Of a stretch of 64,000 nt of DNA, positions 32,348-42,474 are shown in pieces (the stretch's first letter is position 1; each line of letters opens with the position of its first letter). Under the pieces are notes generated by a model. That model did not search any database, was not told the origin of the DNA, and was given only the letters and a program-made list of their open reading frames with translations. Source of the stretch: Porodaedalea pini (taxonomy: Eukaryota > Basidiomycota > Agaricomycetes > Hymenochaetales > Hymenochaetaceae); contig NBAY01000106.1 in NCBI GenBank assembly GCA_002794775.1, positions 31,408 to 95,407 of the forward strand, read 5' to 3'. The translations under genes were made by a program, and so were the position numbers.

Positions 32348-35300
32348 ATGGTTGTTGGCACACGTCGGTCTGCTAGGCTCGGTGGTGAGTACTTCTTTCG
32401 ATCATTTAGCACGTGCTTCTCTCACTCTGAGAAAGGAAATGTCGAGATCACGCAGGCGCCTCCGCAAGCGCCTTCTGCAAAGCAAGAGCGACGGTCCAAA
32501 AAGAAAGCGCTCGCGGAAGAAGTGAGCTTATCCATTCAGAAGAATGATTACATTGCTTATTAGGCATACAGGATGGCGAGTCTAATACTTCAAAGCCGAA
32601 GAAGGCAGCCGGGAAAAAGAGAAAAGGGAGAGGAACATTGGAGGACATTGTAGAAGAGACTTCGAAGGATACCGAACCCGATAATACGGTGGAGAAAGTC
32701 AGTCAATCATTCAATGTTTGTCTTCATAATGCTCATTAGTACAAGCTCGTGGAGCCGGTCAATGATCATTCTGAAAGGACTGAATTGCAGTCCGTCCGTG
32801 ATGACCAGGGCACGGCTCAGGCTCAGTACGTCGAAGACATCGAGTTTCAAAGCTCCCACCTCGAGCGTGATGAGATGGAGTCTGAGCGGCTGCGCAGGCA
32901 AGAGGTTTTGCATACCCGAGAGGCCGAAGTTCTTCAACTCACCAAGAACCGGAACGACTACCTAAACGAACTTCGGGTGACGGTTGCTGCTCCTCTTGAT
33001 GATACGTTGAGCCAGGAACAGCGTGAGATATTGAGAATCGCTCATGAAGAAGCTGTTAATGAGTATTCGAGATGGGAGAACCTAGTCAAGGCGGCGCGTG
33101 AATCTGTTCTAAGAGCAAAGGCGTCGTTGCGGAAGCTTGGTGTTGATATTGATGCAAAGGACGGAGAGCGACATGTACGTGTTGACACCGTTTATGCTTT
33201 ACAGTATATGAATGAATCTCTAGGCTTCTGGCGATGTGGAAAACACAACGGAATCACTGCAAGTCTGCGTGGACTCCGAGTTGACGTCTCCCGCGATGGC
33301 TTCTGAGCAGCAGCACGAGCCAATACATTGCGAGCGTGCAAATGATGAAACTCAAGGGGTTCCCGAGATCGAGACAGAGCAAGATCCGCACGCTGAGCTT
33401 CGTGCGGCTATGAAGTACCTTAGCTCCACTCGTAATGCACAGCGAGATAGGCCGAGTGAGGAAACTGACAAAAGGGTTGCAGAGGCTAAGAGGAGATATA
33501 TGGCGGTGCATCAACGAGTCGAAGAGGCAGATAATATTGTTGAGGAATCGCACTCCAACAGGCTGGCGAACAATGATGATCAGGTTGACTCACAATGCTC
33601 TGAGCGACAGGCAAGTAAATCAATTCATATAATATATATGGCACTGATGTATATAATACTAGGCGCGAGAATCATATCAACATGATGACCAGCATGGCCG
33701 TGACATATCGGTGGACTTGGGGATACAAGTCTCACTATAGAGAGAAATCCATCTAGCCTGGTAAGAAATATTACAGTATAACGTTATTGATCAATGTTCT
33801 TATGCTATGACCTTCAGGAGAATCCAATGCTTCGAGTGAGTGCCGAGGCTCTGAAAAACGACCCCTTCAATACACGAGAGCAGAGAAAGAGGCCAAGGGC
33901 ACCGTATTCAATTCAGAATGAGCCATTCACTCTGCAGCCCATCTCGCCGCCACATTCTGTGCACAGAATTCCTGCAATGAGTGCACCAAATATACCATTG
34001 GACGTCCAGAAGATCGCCTCGACTGGTACTGTCGTGAAAGCTCTGACCAAAGGAGGTCCGCCTCATGTTCCGATAGCTCCATCTTTGTCACAACAGCCAT
34101 GCAACGCACTAGATGATGCTCACCCTTCTGCAGCTCTCGCAGCCCTCATTCGGTCAAAGGAGGTTAACCCTGCAGCATGGAATGCGTTGATTCAGTCAAC
34201 AGAAGCCATACATCAAAGTATGTATTTTATTGTTATTTAGTTATTGTCGAACTGACTGTCCATTAGGACGCACTGTTCCTTCAGATGCAGCTGCTAGCGG
34301 TTCAGTCAACATAGTCAGTGAGAAGACATCATCTAACTCCGACAATGAATATCCTATTGCCCCTCCCCTCCCACCTGCTTCAAACAGGCCTGTCCTTCGT
34401 CAGCGCAACACCTCTCTCCCCAATCTACAACCAAATGAGGAGGAGGATGTTCTTGATGATGCATCTTCATCCGACGAGTTTGAGGCTCTGAGCGACGATG
34501 AGACAGATTCCGAAGCTGACGCCGAACTCCAGCCAGGAACAAGCAAGGCAGGTACTTCATCTCATACGAAGAAGGCATCTAGGAAAGAGAAGGGGAAAGG
34601 ACATGTACCTCTGCCTTCTGATAGATCCCGATCGAAGAAACGCAAGCATGGTGCATCCTCAGATGTAACCGAGTTGAATAAGGAAGCAAAGCGCCGCAAA
34701 CCTGGGCCACCATCAAAGGAAGGGCTAGCGCAGGTTCGCAAACTCTTCAATGATATCTTGGACATTGCGCATTGAGAAACCAAGGATGTCTGGGCATTTC
34801 TTGACAAGCTCGGTGTATCACACAAAAATTCTCGCAGTGTGAACATGTCCAATATGTTTGCAAAGTACTACTCGAAGAAAATCAGGTCTTACGATGACCA
34901 GAGAGGTGTGTAGTTTTCTGATGTTAATCACTACCCCTCATAACAGTTTTTCAGATGACGCAGACACATACAGAGCTGAAATACAGTGTAAATACGAGGA
35001 CGCAAAAAAGATGAACAAAGAAGATCGTGAGAAGCTATTCGAAGACGTCATTTCTTGGAATGAACAGCTCGACAAACTTGATATCGACACGGTCAAAAAT
35101 CTCGAGGGCGTCTGTAATAAGGGTCTGCACGAGTTTTGCAATTTTGTTCATTTCCTTTTCTCTTCGTATGCTTTACTTTGTCTAATGTTTGCGTTAAGGC
35201 TTCAAGAGATTTTGCGAGAACAAAAACGTTGTGGTTTGCTTGTCGTGTCAATCTCTCGAATAACGCACAGGCTGGAAAGCTAAAAGGGTTCATTGGTGGG

Positions 35301-36275
35301 ATACCGCTCGCTGAAAAGGCATTACAGCGAGCTTCATTTATAACAGCGAGCCTTGCCAGAGACTTAGAGACATGCACTAGGTGAGTGATCTTTGACATAT
35401 GTACAGGCTTTTTGCCTTCATACCACTGACGTACTATTTCTACTCAGAGCTGCAGAACTGCAAGAGCGTGGCATCAATGCAGATGAGCTGGATCGGCCAA
35501 TTTTTGATTTTTGTGCAAATGAGAAAGACGGCCTTCAATCGATATTTGGCCACTATGTGAAGAAAGACTTAGGTGAGTAGTCTGTCTTCATTCATGAGGG
35601 CGTCCTAATACATTGGTAGAACTTTTATATAAGTGAAGAGGTGATCCGAAGCAGACATTCAAAGTTGGCGAACCGATCCTGCCTTTCTTGTGGAGAGAAA
35701 AAATTGGTATTGTTGGCATTCCTGACGATATCGAAACCAGTGGCATGAGTGGTGGTAAGGATCGTGACGGCAATGATATCAAATTTGAATGGAGAAACTT
35801 GAAACTCGAAGGGAAATCATTCAAATCGTCAAATGGAAAGCGCCCCGGCGCGATTCAAAAGGTCATGAAGCCCATCATTGATGAGCAGAAAGCAATCCAG
35901 AATGGTGAAGAGCCACTCTCCGAGGATGTGATGCGCTTTGTTGACTTAAGGGATGGTCAGTCGTCTATTTTATTTTATTTTATTTCCTGTGATCCTAGCT
36001 GAACAAGATTTGTAGAACTCTCTAAGCCGCTTGCTTCTCTCGTTGATTTTGCAATGATCAAGACTACAACTGGTCGGGAGTTAGTTTTATTACGAGATTG
36101 TGAGGCATTCATTGCAGAGCTTGAAGATTCTTGTGACACCCCTTCTGCTGCGGCTACGTTATCAGACGCATCATCTCATAATCTTGCACAATCTCTATAT
36201 GACAATGCTGCAACAGGTCTTCTTGACGACATGGAGACTTTTGACGAAGATGATTGTTTATATGCTGATATATAG
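32348..36275 (+). CDS. unrecognised multi-exon protein, probably decaying
   Basis: I do not recognise the family. Starting at ATG 32348 (MVVGTRRSARLG), exons with ordinary short introns can be chained. A Lys-rich basic segment comes first (KKAAGKKRKGRG), then a long charged helical stretch likely to form coiled coil (32749-33170, HLERDEMESERLRRQEV). Acidic and Pro/Ser-rich regions follow, then a nuclear-localisation-like cluster (SRSKKRKHGASS, NKEAKRRKPG). The C-terminal part is more globular (GNDIKFEWRNLKLEGKSF). A TGA at 34773-34775 (CAT TGA GAA) interrupts an otherwise continuous exon and is explained by CGA to TGA. A further exon near 33690-33830 is hard to place. The composition suggests a nuclear DNA-associated protein, which is inference only. 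Confidence 0.5.
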
Positions 36276-36364
36276 TTGTAAATAATTCCAATTTATTGTG
36301 TGATGCTGTGTTTGACACGTCAGTGACGCTGTATTTGACATGTCAGTCAAATACTTTGTAGTTA

Positions 36365-36768
36365 CAGGGTTTTCAATAAACCTCGTCAGTGCGCATTTCA
36401 GAAAAAAAAAAGTTGTGCACTCTCCCAAAGAAGAATCTGCCTTTTTGGGTGAGGACACGCGTTGTGAATTTACACAACGAGCTCGCCATTAATATTGAAA
36501 TGATGTTGAGACAAGTCAAAGTATTTAGACCACATTTTCAAGGATTTTTTAAGAGGAAAATACTCTGCTATATTGAAGGCCCACTTTCTCCACTTTCTCC
36601 ATTTTATTTTACATCTGCTGTTCACGTTATCCACCTTTTGAGAGCACGACGCAGAGCTAGCAAACAAATCCACAACGTGTCCCCACCCAAAAAGGCAGAT
36701 TCTGCTTTGGGAGGTGCATAACTTTTTTTTTCTGAAATGCACACTGACAAGGTTTATTTAAAATCCTG
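36365..36768. mobile_element. 404-bp terminal-inverted-repeat (MITE-like) element
   Basis: Arms of about 105 bp are inverted repeats with some mismatches. CAGGGTTTTCAATAAACC at the left is matched by GGTTTATTTAAAATCCTG at the right. The arms include the shared AATCTGCCTTTTTGGGTG block. TA dinucleotides at 36363-36364 and 36769-36770 fit a TA target duplication. The centre has no coding capacity, so it must be non-autonomous. It lies just after the unrecognised gene, and its arms can form a long hairpin. Confidence 0.75.
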
Positions 36769-37060
36769 TAATCCATAAGGGTTTACACAAAGCTTCAACC
36801 TCTGAGTGTTGAAAGTGGACCTAATAGTTCTTCATAATGCATTGAATGTTTCATGCAAGGGCTTGGTGGTGGATCATGAGGAAAGGAGGGTGACTCAAAG
36901 CCCTTTGCACATGCAGTTTAATTTAGGATGCAACTCTGGTGCCTTCAAAGTCATGCAGTGTAGTTTTGACAGTGCTGGTGTAGCATAATGTATGTACAAA
37001 CAAGGTCTACTGTCCTAGAAGCTATGATCTTTGTGTTATTTATTACAATAAGTTCCCCCT
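36769..37060. other. spacer, no gene recognised
   Basis: Unique-looking sequence between the inverted-repeat element and the minisatellite. Confidence 0.4.
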
Positions 37061-37560
37061 GGGCCATCCCTGGATTATTATTTCTGGGCGATCCCTGAGT
37101 TATTATCTCTGGGCTATCCCTATGAAATTATCTCTGGGCTATCCCTGGATTATTATCTCTGGGCTATCCCTGAATTATTATCTCTGGGCCATCCCTGAGT
37201 TATGATCTCTGGGCCATCCCTGAGTTATGATCTCTGGGCCATCCCTGAGTTATGATCTCTGGGCTATCCCTGAGTTATTATCTCTGGGCTATCCCTGAGT
37301 TATTATCTCTGGGCTATCCCTGCATTATTATCTCTGGGCCATCCCTGGATTATTATCTCTGGGCTATCCCTGAGTTATTATCTCTGGGCTATCCCTGCAT
37401 TATTATCTCTGGGCCATCCCTGCATTATTATCTCTGGGCCATCCCTGAGTTATGATCTCTGGGCTATCCCTATGAAATTATGTCTGGGCTATCCCTCTGT
37501 ATTTATATCTGGGCTATCCCTGGGTTATTATCTCTGAGCTATCCCCATAGATATGAGATA
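37061..37560 (+). repeat. 25-bp minisatellite, 20 units
   Basis: Twenty tandem units in strict 25-bp register, consensus GGGCTATCCCTGAGTTATTATCTCT. Each unit start falls at 37061 plus a multiple of 25, through 37536. Units vary by substitutions only (GGGCCATCC, GGATTATTA, TATGAAATT and others), and I see no indels. An apparent reading frame through part of it is a by-product of periodicity. Confidence 0.95.
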
Positions 37561-38400
37561 CATATACTTATCAGTTAAAGTCATTCCTAGGTATTCTAAA
37601 TCATAATAATTAAGAACATGGGTGTATTCTATAAATTACAGAGGCTCAATCTCTGTTGTTATCACTGAGGTCATCATTTCTCAAAGTTCTACTTGTGGTC
37701 ATGCTATATAGAGATTAAAAGAGGACTTTTCTTATATTCAAAGCTAGAGATGTGTAGCCATATCATATCTGTTGTCATACAAATATCCAGTGAAGCTGAA
37801 TCTATGATAATATTCAAAGAGTAGCAGCTGCCTAGTATGTATAAAGTGGCCATGCACAAGGCCAAGCATTAAATGCATCACAACTGTTCAAAACTAACAT
37901 GGGATTGCTAATTTAAGCCCTAAAATATCAATTTTTTAATATAAAACTAGGTTGAAATTACCTGGGGAAATCCCAGTGAAAAGTCCCCCTGGCACCCAGT
38001 GACAACAGAGGGACAGCCCTATGGTAACTGCGCTAATAGGTATTAACTTACAGGAACATCCCCTGCCCTGGGACATCCCAGACTATATATATACATATCA
38101 GGACAGGCACCTTTAGGTGTAACTCAATTGGGCTAAGTTACACCTAAGAGGTCTGGGTAAAAGGGGTACCTGAAGTGATTTTTACCTTTTGCAGACACGT
38201 TTGGCAACCGTCCTCCTTGAACGTGAAAACGTGTACAGACACACGTTTCATCCTCTCTGCTAACTCTCTTGAAATTTACTGCTAGTTCTGGGCTTCTTCA
38301 AGAAATTGCCTCGGCCTTTACCGATGCCAGACGACGGCAAAGCCATTACCCTTCATTCCGACGATGAAGACCGGATACCCCCCATTCCGAAGGCTGCCAG
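37561..38400. other. AT-rich region without recognised gene; one hairpin
   Basis: No gene is supported. At about 38113-38147 the inverted repeat TTAGGTGTAACT / AGTTACACCTAA around an 11-nt loop could form a hairpin. A short plus-strand frame at 38306-38494 (MPDDGKAITLHSDDEDRIPP) has coding-like composition, but I cannot place it. Confidence 0.45.
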
Positions 38401-38491
38401 CGTCTTTAATTCATTTCCCGTGTGTAAAGCTGTGGATGGGCTTTGCAAATCTCCACGCAGTAATGATGCAGATGCAGTTCTGACATGCCGA

Positions 38492-39290
38492 TGAGCACGC
38501 CGATATGTGCGAAGATATACTGCAATGCATCCGCCAGTTGGAAGGCATCTACATTGCCAAGCCGGAATTGGACGTGCGCATTGACAACGAGCTTTGTGAG
38601 GCGACGAGTTTCACGGCACAAATGGAATGCATTTTCAAAGTGAGACTTTTTGCGTTCCTTCGTCGTGAGCGCCTTTACCGGCTTCAGATTCATGTTGTAA
38701 TCGAGATGAAGGTAATTCAAGTTCTAGAAGGATTGGAAGTCAGAATGATATAACGCAGCTTTCCCAACGATCATACCTTGCGATGGATGAGCAACTTCAG
38801 CGTGTTGTATCCTTGCCCGCACACTTGCAAACCAGCCTCCACCCAGTCCAGCTTTGTGGTCTGGAAGAACTTCGTCGCCTTCAACTGACGGAACAGGTTC
38901 TTTTTCGTCATCGGCTTCTCCGGCCTCGTCTTCAGCTCGTTGAGAACAAAGCACTTGAGCAGCTTCTGGTACGACATGCGAACCTTTACAGGCTGGTTCG
39001 ATGGGTGGTGCTCCAAGTACCAAATCTTCACCAATGGTACATCTTGCGCGCAGCGCATGTGTCCCGAGCGGTGACTGTAAGGCTCCGGCGTCCACCATAA
39101 AGCAATACCGTCCGCAGTGCTCTCCTTCTCCAAATCCTTATCCGAGAGGAATGGCTCAACCTCATCTGGTAGCTCGAATCCATCCTCGTCCGCGCCGTTG
39201 GGTCCGAAGATTTCGTCCTCGTGAGAAACGAGAGGCGCATTCTTTGGTTGGAAACCATGAGAGGAGACAGGGTTTGCAAGGTTGAACAGA
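38492..39290 (-). pseudogene. PRP8: PRP8 (spliceosome core) fragment
   Basis: Two exon pieces of PRP8 on the minus strand. The first (39290-38775) includes [84 protein letters not shown] and [19 protein letters not shown]. An intron with an AG acceptor near 38733 is retained. The second has [44 protein letters not shown] and [20 protein letters not shown]. It then diverges from PRP8 at about 38500. Intact PRP8 exceeds 2,300 residues. This is an internal slice of roughly 260, with substitutions at conserved positions (for example CGQ for CRQ). It lies in the same orientation as the eIF4G and RPB1 pieces upstream. Confidence 0.93.
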
Positions 39291-39514
39291 CAGATAGGAA
39301 AGTGGCTGAAGGAACAAAATTGCAGCAACAAAAACAATAAATGAGGAACAACAGAGTATGTATTTTAAAAAAGTTAGTCAGAGAAGCCAGAAGAGGCACG
39401 ACGGGGTAAAGAGGTTATGAAGGCGCAGGAAAACGGGCAGAGGGCAGGGAGGTGAGAATGGAATGACAATGACGAGAAGAGGAGATAGATTGCCTGATGA
39501 GTAAGTATAAAGTC

Positions 39515-41193
39515 ACAAACAAAATCTGAGCTAAAAAAGCAAGAAGCTCGTCGCTGTCCATTGACTTGCTTGATACATGCGTCCGTCGTTCCTCATCTAG
39601 CTTCGCGCCCTATATCATCGTCGCTATAAGAATGAAAGCCTTAGACGCATCAATCGCGATGCCGTCGAGAAGTTCCGCGACAGGCAGGAAGCCCTCCTCG
39701 AAGGATGCGGGTGAACAGAGATTCCGCGATAGAGCACGCGAAAACAGGTCGGCAATGGGTTTGGCATCAGCCTCCTTCGCCTCGATAACAGACATGTCAA
39801 AATTCTCGACGAGAATATGTCGATGCTCCAAGGGAAGTGCAGAGAAATACTCTTCCGCCTCGTCGAGATCGCAGAAAGCGAAGAACTCCTTGCGGTCTTG
39901 GTCAATCTTCTTTTCCGCCTGCTCCTTCAACATCGACGGTTTCCTAGAGTCCTTCTCGAGGATCTCGCCCTCCTCGCCCCCCTCACCATTCTAAGCCTCA
40001 GCGGGACTATCCTCCGACTTCTCCTGTACAGGCTTCAAACGCGGAAGCAGGTTGAGTCTGGGATGCTGAGCAGGCTGGGCAGGTTCCACAGGTGCATTGT
40101 GGGTCAAGTCGACGCTCATTGTACGGCTTGACGGGCGGCTTGGACGAGACGAGAATGTAGTAAGAGTCTCATTAGCGGCCTTAGCGGCCTGCAGCATCTG
40201 GAACATGTTCGTGTACTCGAACTTGTCCTTGAAAGGCTCGCACTATCGCGCTTGCTGTCTCCCTTCTTCGTGAAGGCGTTAGCTGGTCCAAAGTTCGTGG
40301 CGCCACTACCCTTCTGAATCTTGCCGAAGCTCGTCAGATCGCTCGCCTTGTTGGCAGGCCTCGAAGGACCAGAGGCAACGACCCATCCGTCGGGACCTAC
40401 TTGAGCCTTGCCGTCACGATCATGGCCACGGCGTAAATCACCACGAGACATTGCTGAGCATGCCAAGTTATGTTACTCCTGTTGCGCCTTCTCTTTCGCA
40501 GCCTGTATATTTGGTAAGCACGAGTGAAACTGAATAACAAAGCAAGAGCGCGTACCGCGTCATGAATCTGAGCGATTGAGCAGCGACTAAGTTGCGGGTA
40601 GTTCATTTCCTTTCCCGCAATTCAATCACATCTTGTCCAAGAAAGTCAGCTCAACGAAAGGCTATGAAGCAGAAGGCACACACCTGTAACATGAGCTACA
40701 TATGAGACGACACGTTGCTGCTCTTTGCAAGCTCCTTCGTGCGACTGAAGTAGACGTTCACGTGTCCGCGAGCCTGAGAGGTATCGAGCGCCTGACCAAC
40801 AGTTGTGGGGACTTTATATAAGCTTTCGATCTCTTGATACATTCAAGCATGATACGATCCGTGAGCATCTGAAGCTTGAAGAGCTCACCAATGAACTTGA
40901 CAAATCCGAGGCCTTGACGCTTGGCCTTCTGAGCAGCGTAGTATTTGTCCGAATACAGCGCACTCTCGCCAGCCTCCTTGTTTTCCTCTTTTCATTGGTA
41001 ACCTTAAGAACCTGATCCTCTGTCGCCTTCACGAGAGCCGCTGCCGCTGTCGACTCCTTCTGCGTCCGGCCGCGCCCGAAGCCTTCCTGACAGCGATTCA
41101 GAAGGTAGTTACGGAAAAGCAGACCACCTGTAATCGGCTTGCCGTCAGCATTGCGGATACCATCATCCTGCACGTTCGGGCTGATCTGTTCCA
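39515..41193 (-). pseudogene. eIF4G: eIF4G fragment (MIF4G end to C-terminal MA3 region)
   Basis: On the minus strand the piece begins at [18 protein letters not shown] (MIF4G domain) and continues [17 protein letters not shown]. After frame changes come [40 protein letters not shown] and DVIELRERK. Then come MSRGDLRRGHDRDG, VGPDGWVVASG, and the MA3 domain (FCDLDEAEEYFSALPLEHRH, IEAKEADAKPIADLFSRALS, LCSPASFEEGFLPVAELLD). It ends with KSMDSDELLAFLAQIL near 39515. Several frameshifts, an in-frame TAG near 39992 and a lost segment of about 20 codons in MIF4G show it is dead. Introns are retained. It joins RPB1 upstream without any spacer. Confidence 0.9.
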
Positions 41194-42474
41194 TCAGGTC
41201 ACCCAGTGACTTTCGTACAGTCCCGTCGTAGCAGACAGCCACGTCTTCGAGTGCCTTTACAAGTCGATGCTGAATGTAACCAGTCTCGGCCGTCTTGACA
41301 GCGATATCGATCAAACCTTCGCGACCAGCCATAGCGTGGAAGAAAAACTCTTGCGGAGTTAATCCACGAAGATACGAGTTCTCAACGAAACCGCGCGTCT
41401 CTGGGCTGAAGTCATCCTTCGTAAAGTGAGGTAGTGTGCGATGCCTGAAGCCAAACGGGATTCGCTTCCCTTCAACGGACTGCTGACCAACACAGACGGT
41501 CATCTGCGAGATGTTAATGAACGAACCCTTCGAACCCGCGACAACCATCTGTTTGACACCGGAGTGGTCATGCGCCAAGTTGAGCTCATGTTCGACTCGA
41601 CTCTCGAACGACTCGCGAATAGCCATACCCGGTGCAGCTTTCAGACGGTCGTTAGATGCATCTTCAATGGCCTGCACGACATTCCGCTTTCGCACCTTGA
41701 TCTGCTCCGTAATGTACGCCATTGTCTTCTTATCCGCGACCGTATCACCAATGCGTATATTCAATCCATTGTGGAAAAGCCAGTAATTAACGATCTCATG
41801 GAGACCAGTGAACAGTGTACGAGTCGCCTCAGGACCTCTTTCGCGAAAGTCGACGTGGATAAGACCGCCTTGCGACGCTCCAACCGTCTTTTTCTCCACG
41901 ATACCAAAGATGATCTCGCCGTTTTCAATGAGCATGCCATCATCGAAAACGGGGCTCGAAGATTTCGGATCAGGCGAGCGATATATGTTTATTCCACGAG
42001 GAATCGTCATGTTAAGAATCTGTTTGCCCGTCCATAATGGCTTCGGCTTTAAGATCGCCGGCGTCGGAATCGTGCCGTCCCAGTCCGGCACCCACAGCAG
42101 GATGTTTTGCACCTGCACCCAGTCGAGGAAGCTATCCCGCAGAGTGAATTTCCGGATACCGCACGACGTGTCCTGTATGATGCCCACAACAGGTTTGTTC
42201 GCCTGTAGCGAGATGATCTGCTTCGCAACCCATGCAATCTCACTGAGCTCGGCTCTCGTCTCTTCGCTCTAGACGGAGCTGAGAAAGAGATGTAAGGCTA
42301 ATCTTAAGAGTGACATACTGCATGTTCATCTCATCGCCAACGAAATCGGCGTTATACGGTGGAGTGACAGAAAGATTTAGACGAAAGGCTAAAATACACT
42401 AATCAGCGACCATACAATGAGTTAAAGGTGGATAAACACGTACTAGAGTAAGGCATAAGTCGCACGCGATGCCT
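41194..42474 (-). pseudogene. RPB1: RPB1 fragment, copy 2
   Basis: Runs from [10 protein letters not shown] to TVRKSLGDL. It keeps the region that copy 1 deleted: [55 protein letters not shown] and [18 protein letters not shown]. Two RPB1 introns remain near 42377-42443 and 42285-42324. The active-site loop reads [11 protein letters not shown]: the second metal-binding Asp is Val (codon at 42339-42341). A TAG stands at 42269-42271 where CAG is expected, and the segment [11 protein letters not shown] is missing. The sequence crosses into eIF4G after SLGDL. Confidence 0.93.

Noticed and set aside
37252..37455. 67-codon repetitive reading frame
   Set aside because: By-product of the 25-bp minisatellite (three units make 75 nt, so a frame stays open).
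38306..38494. Plus-strand short frame MPRPLPMPDDGKAITL
   Set aside because: Coding-like composition, but antisense to the PRP8 junction area and without start context, intron or known family. Kept only as a remark.
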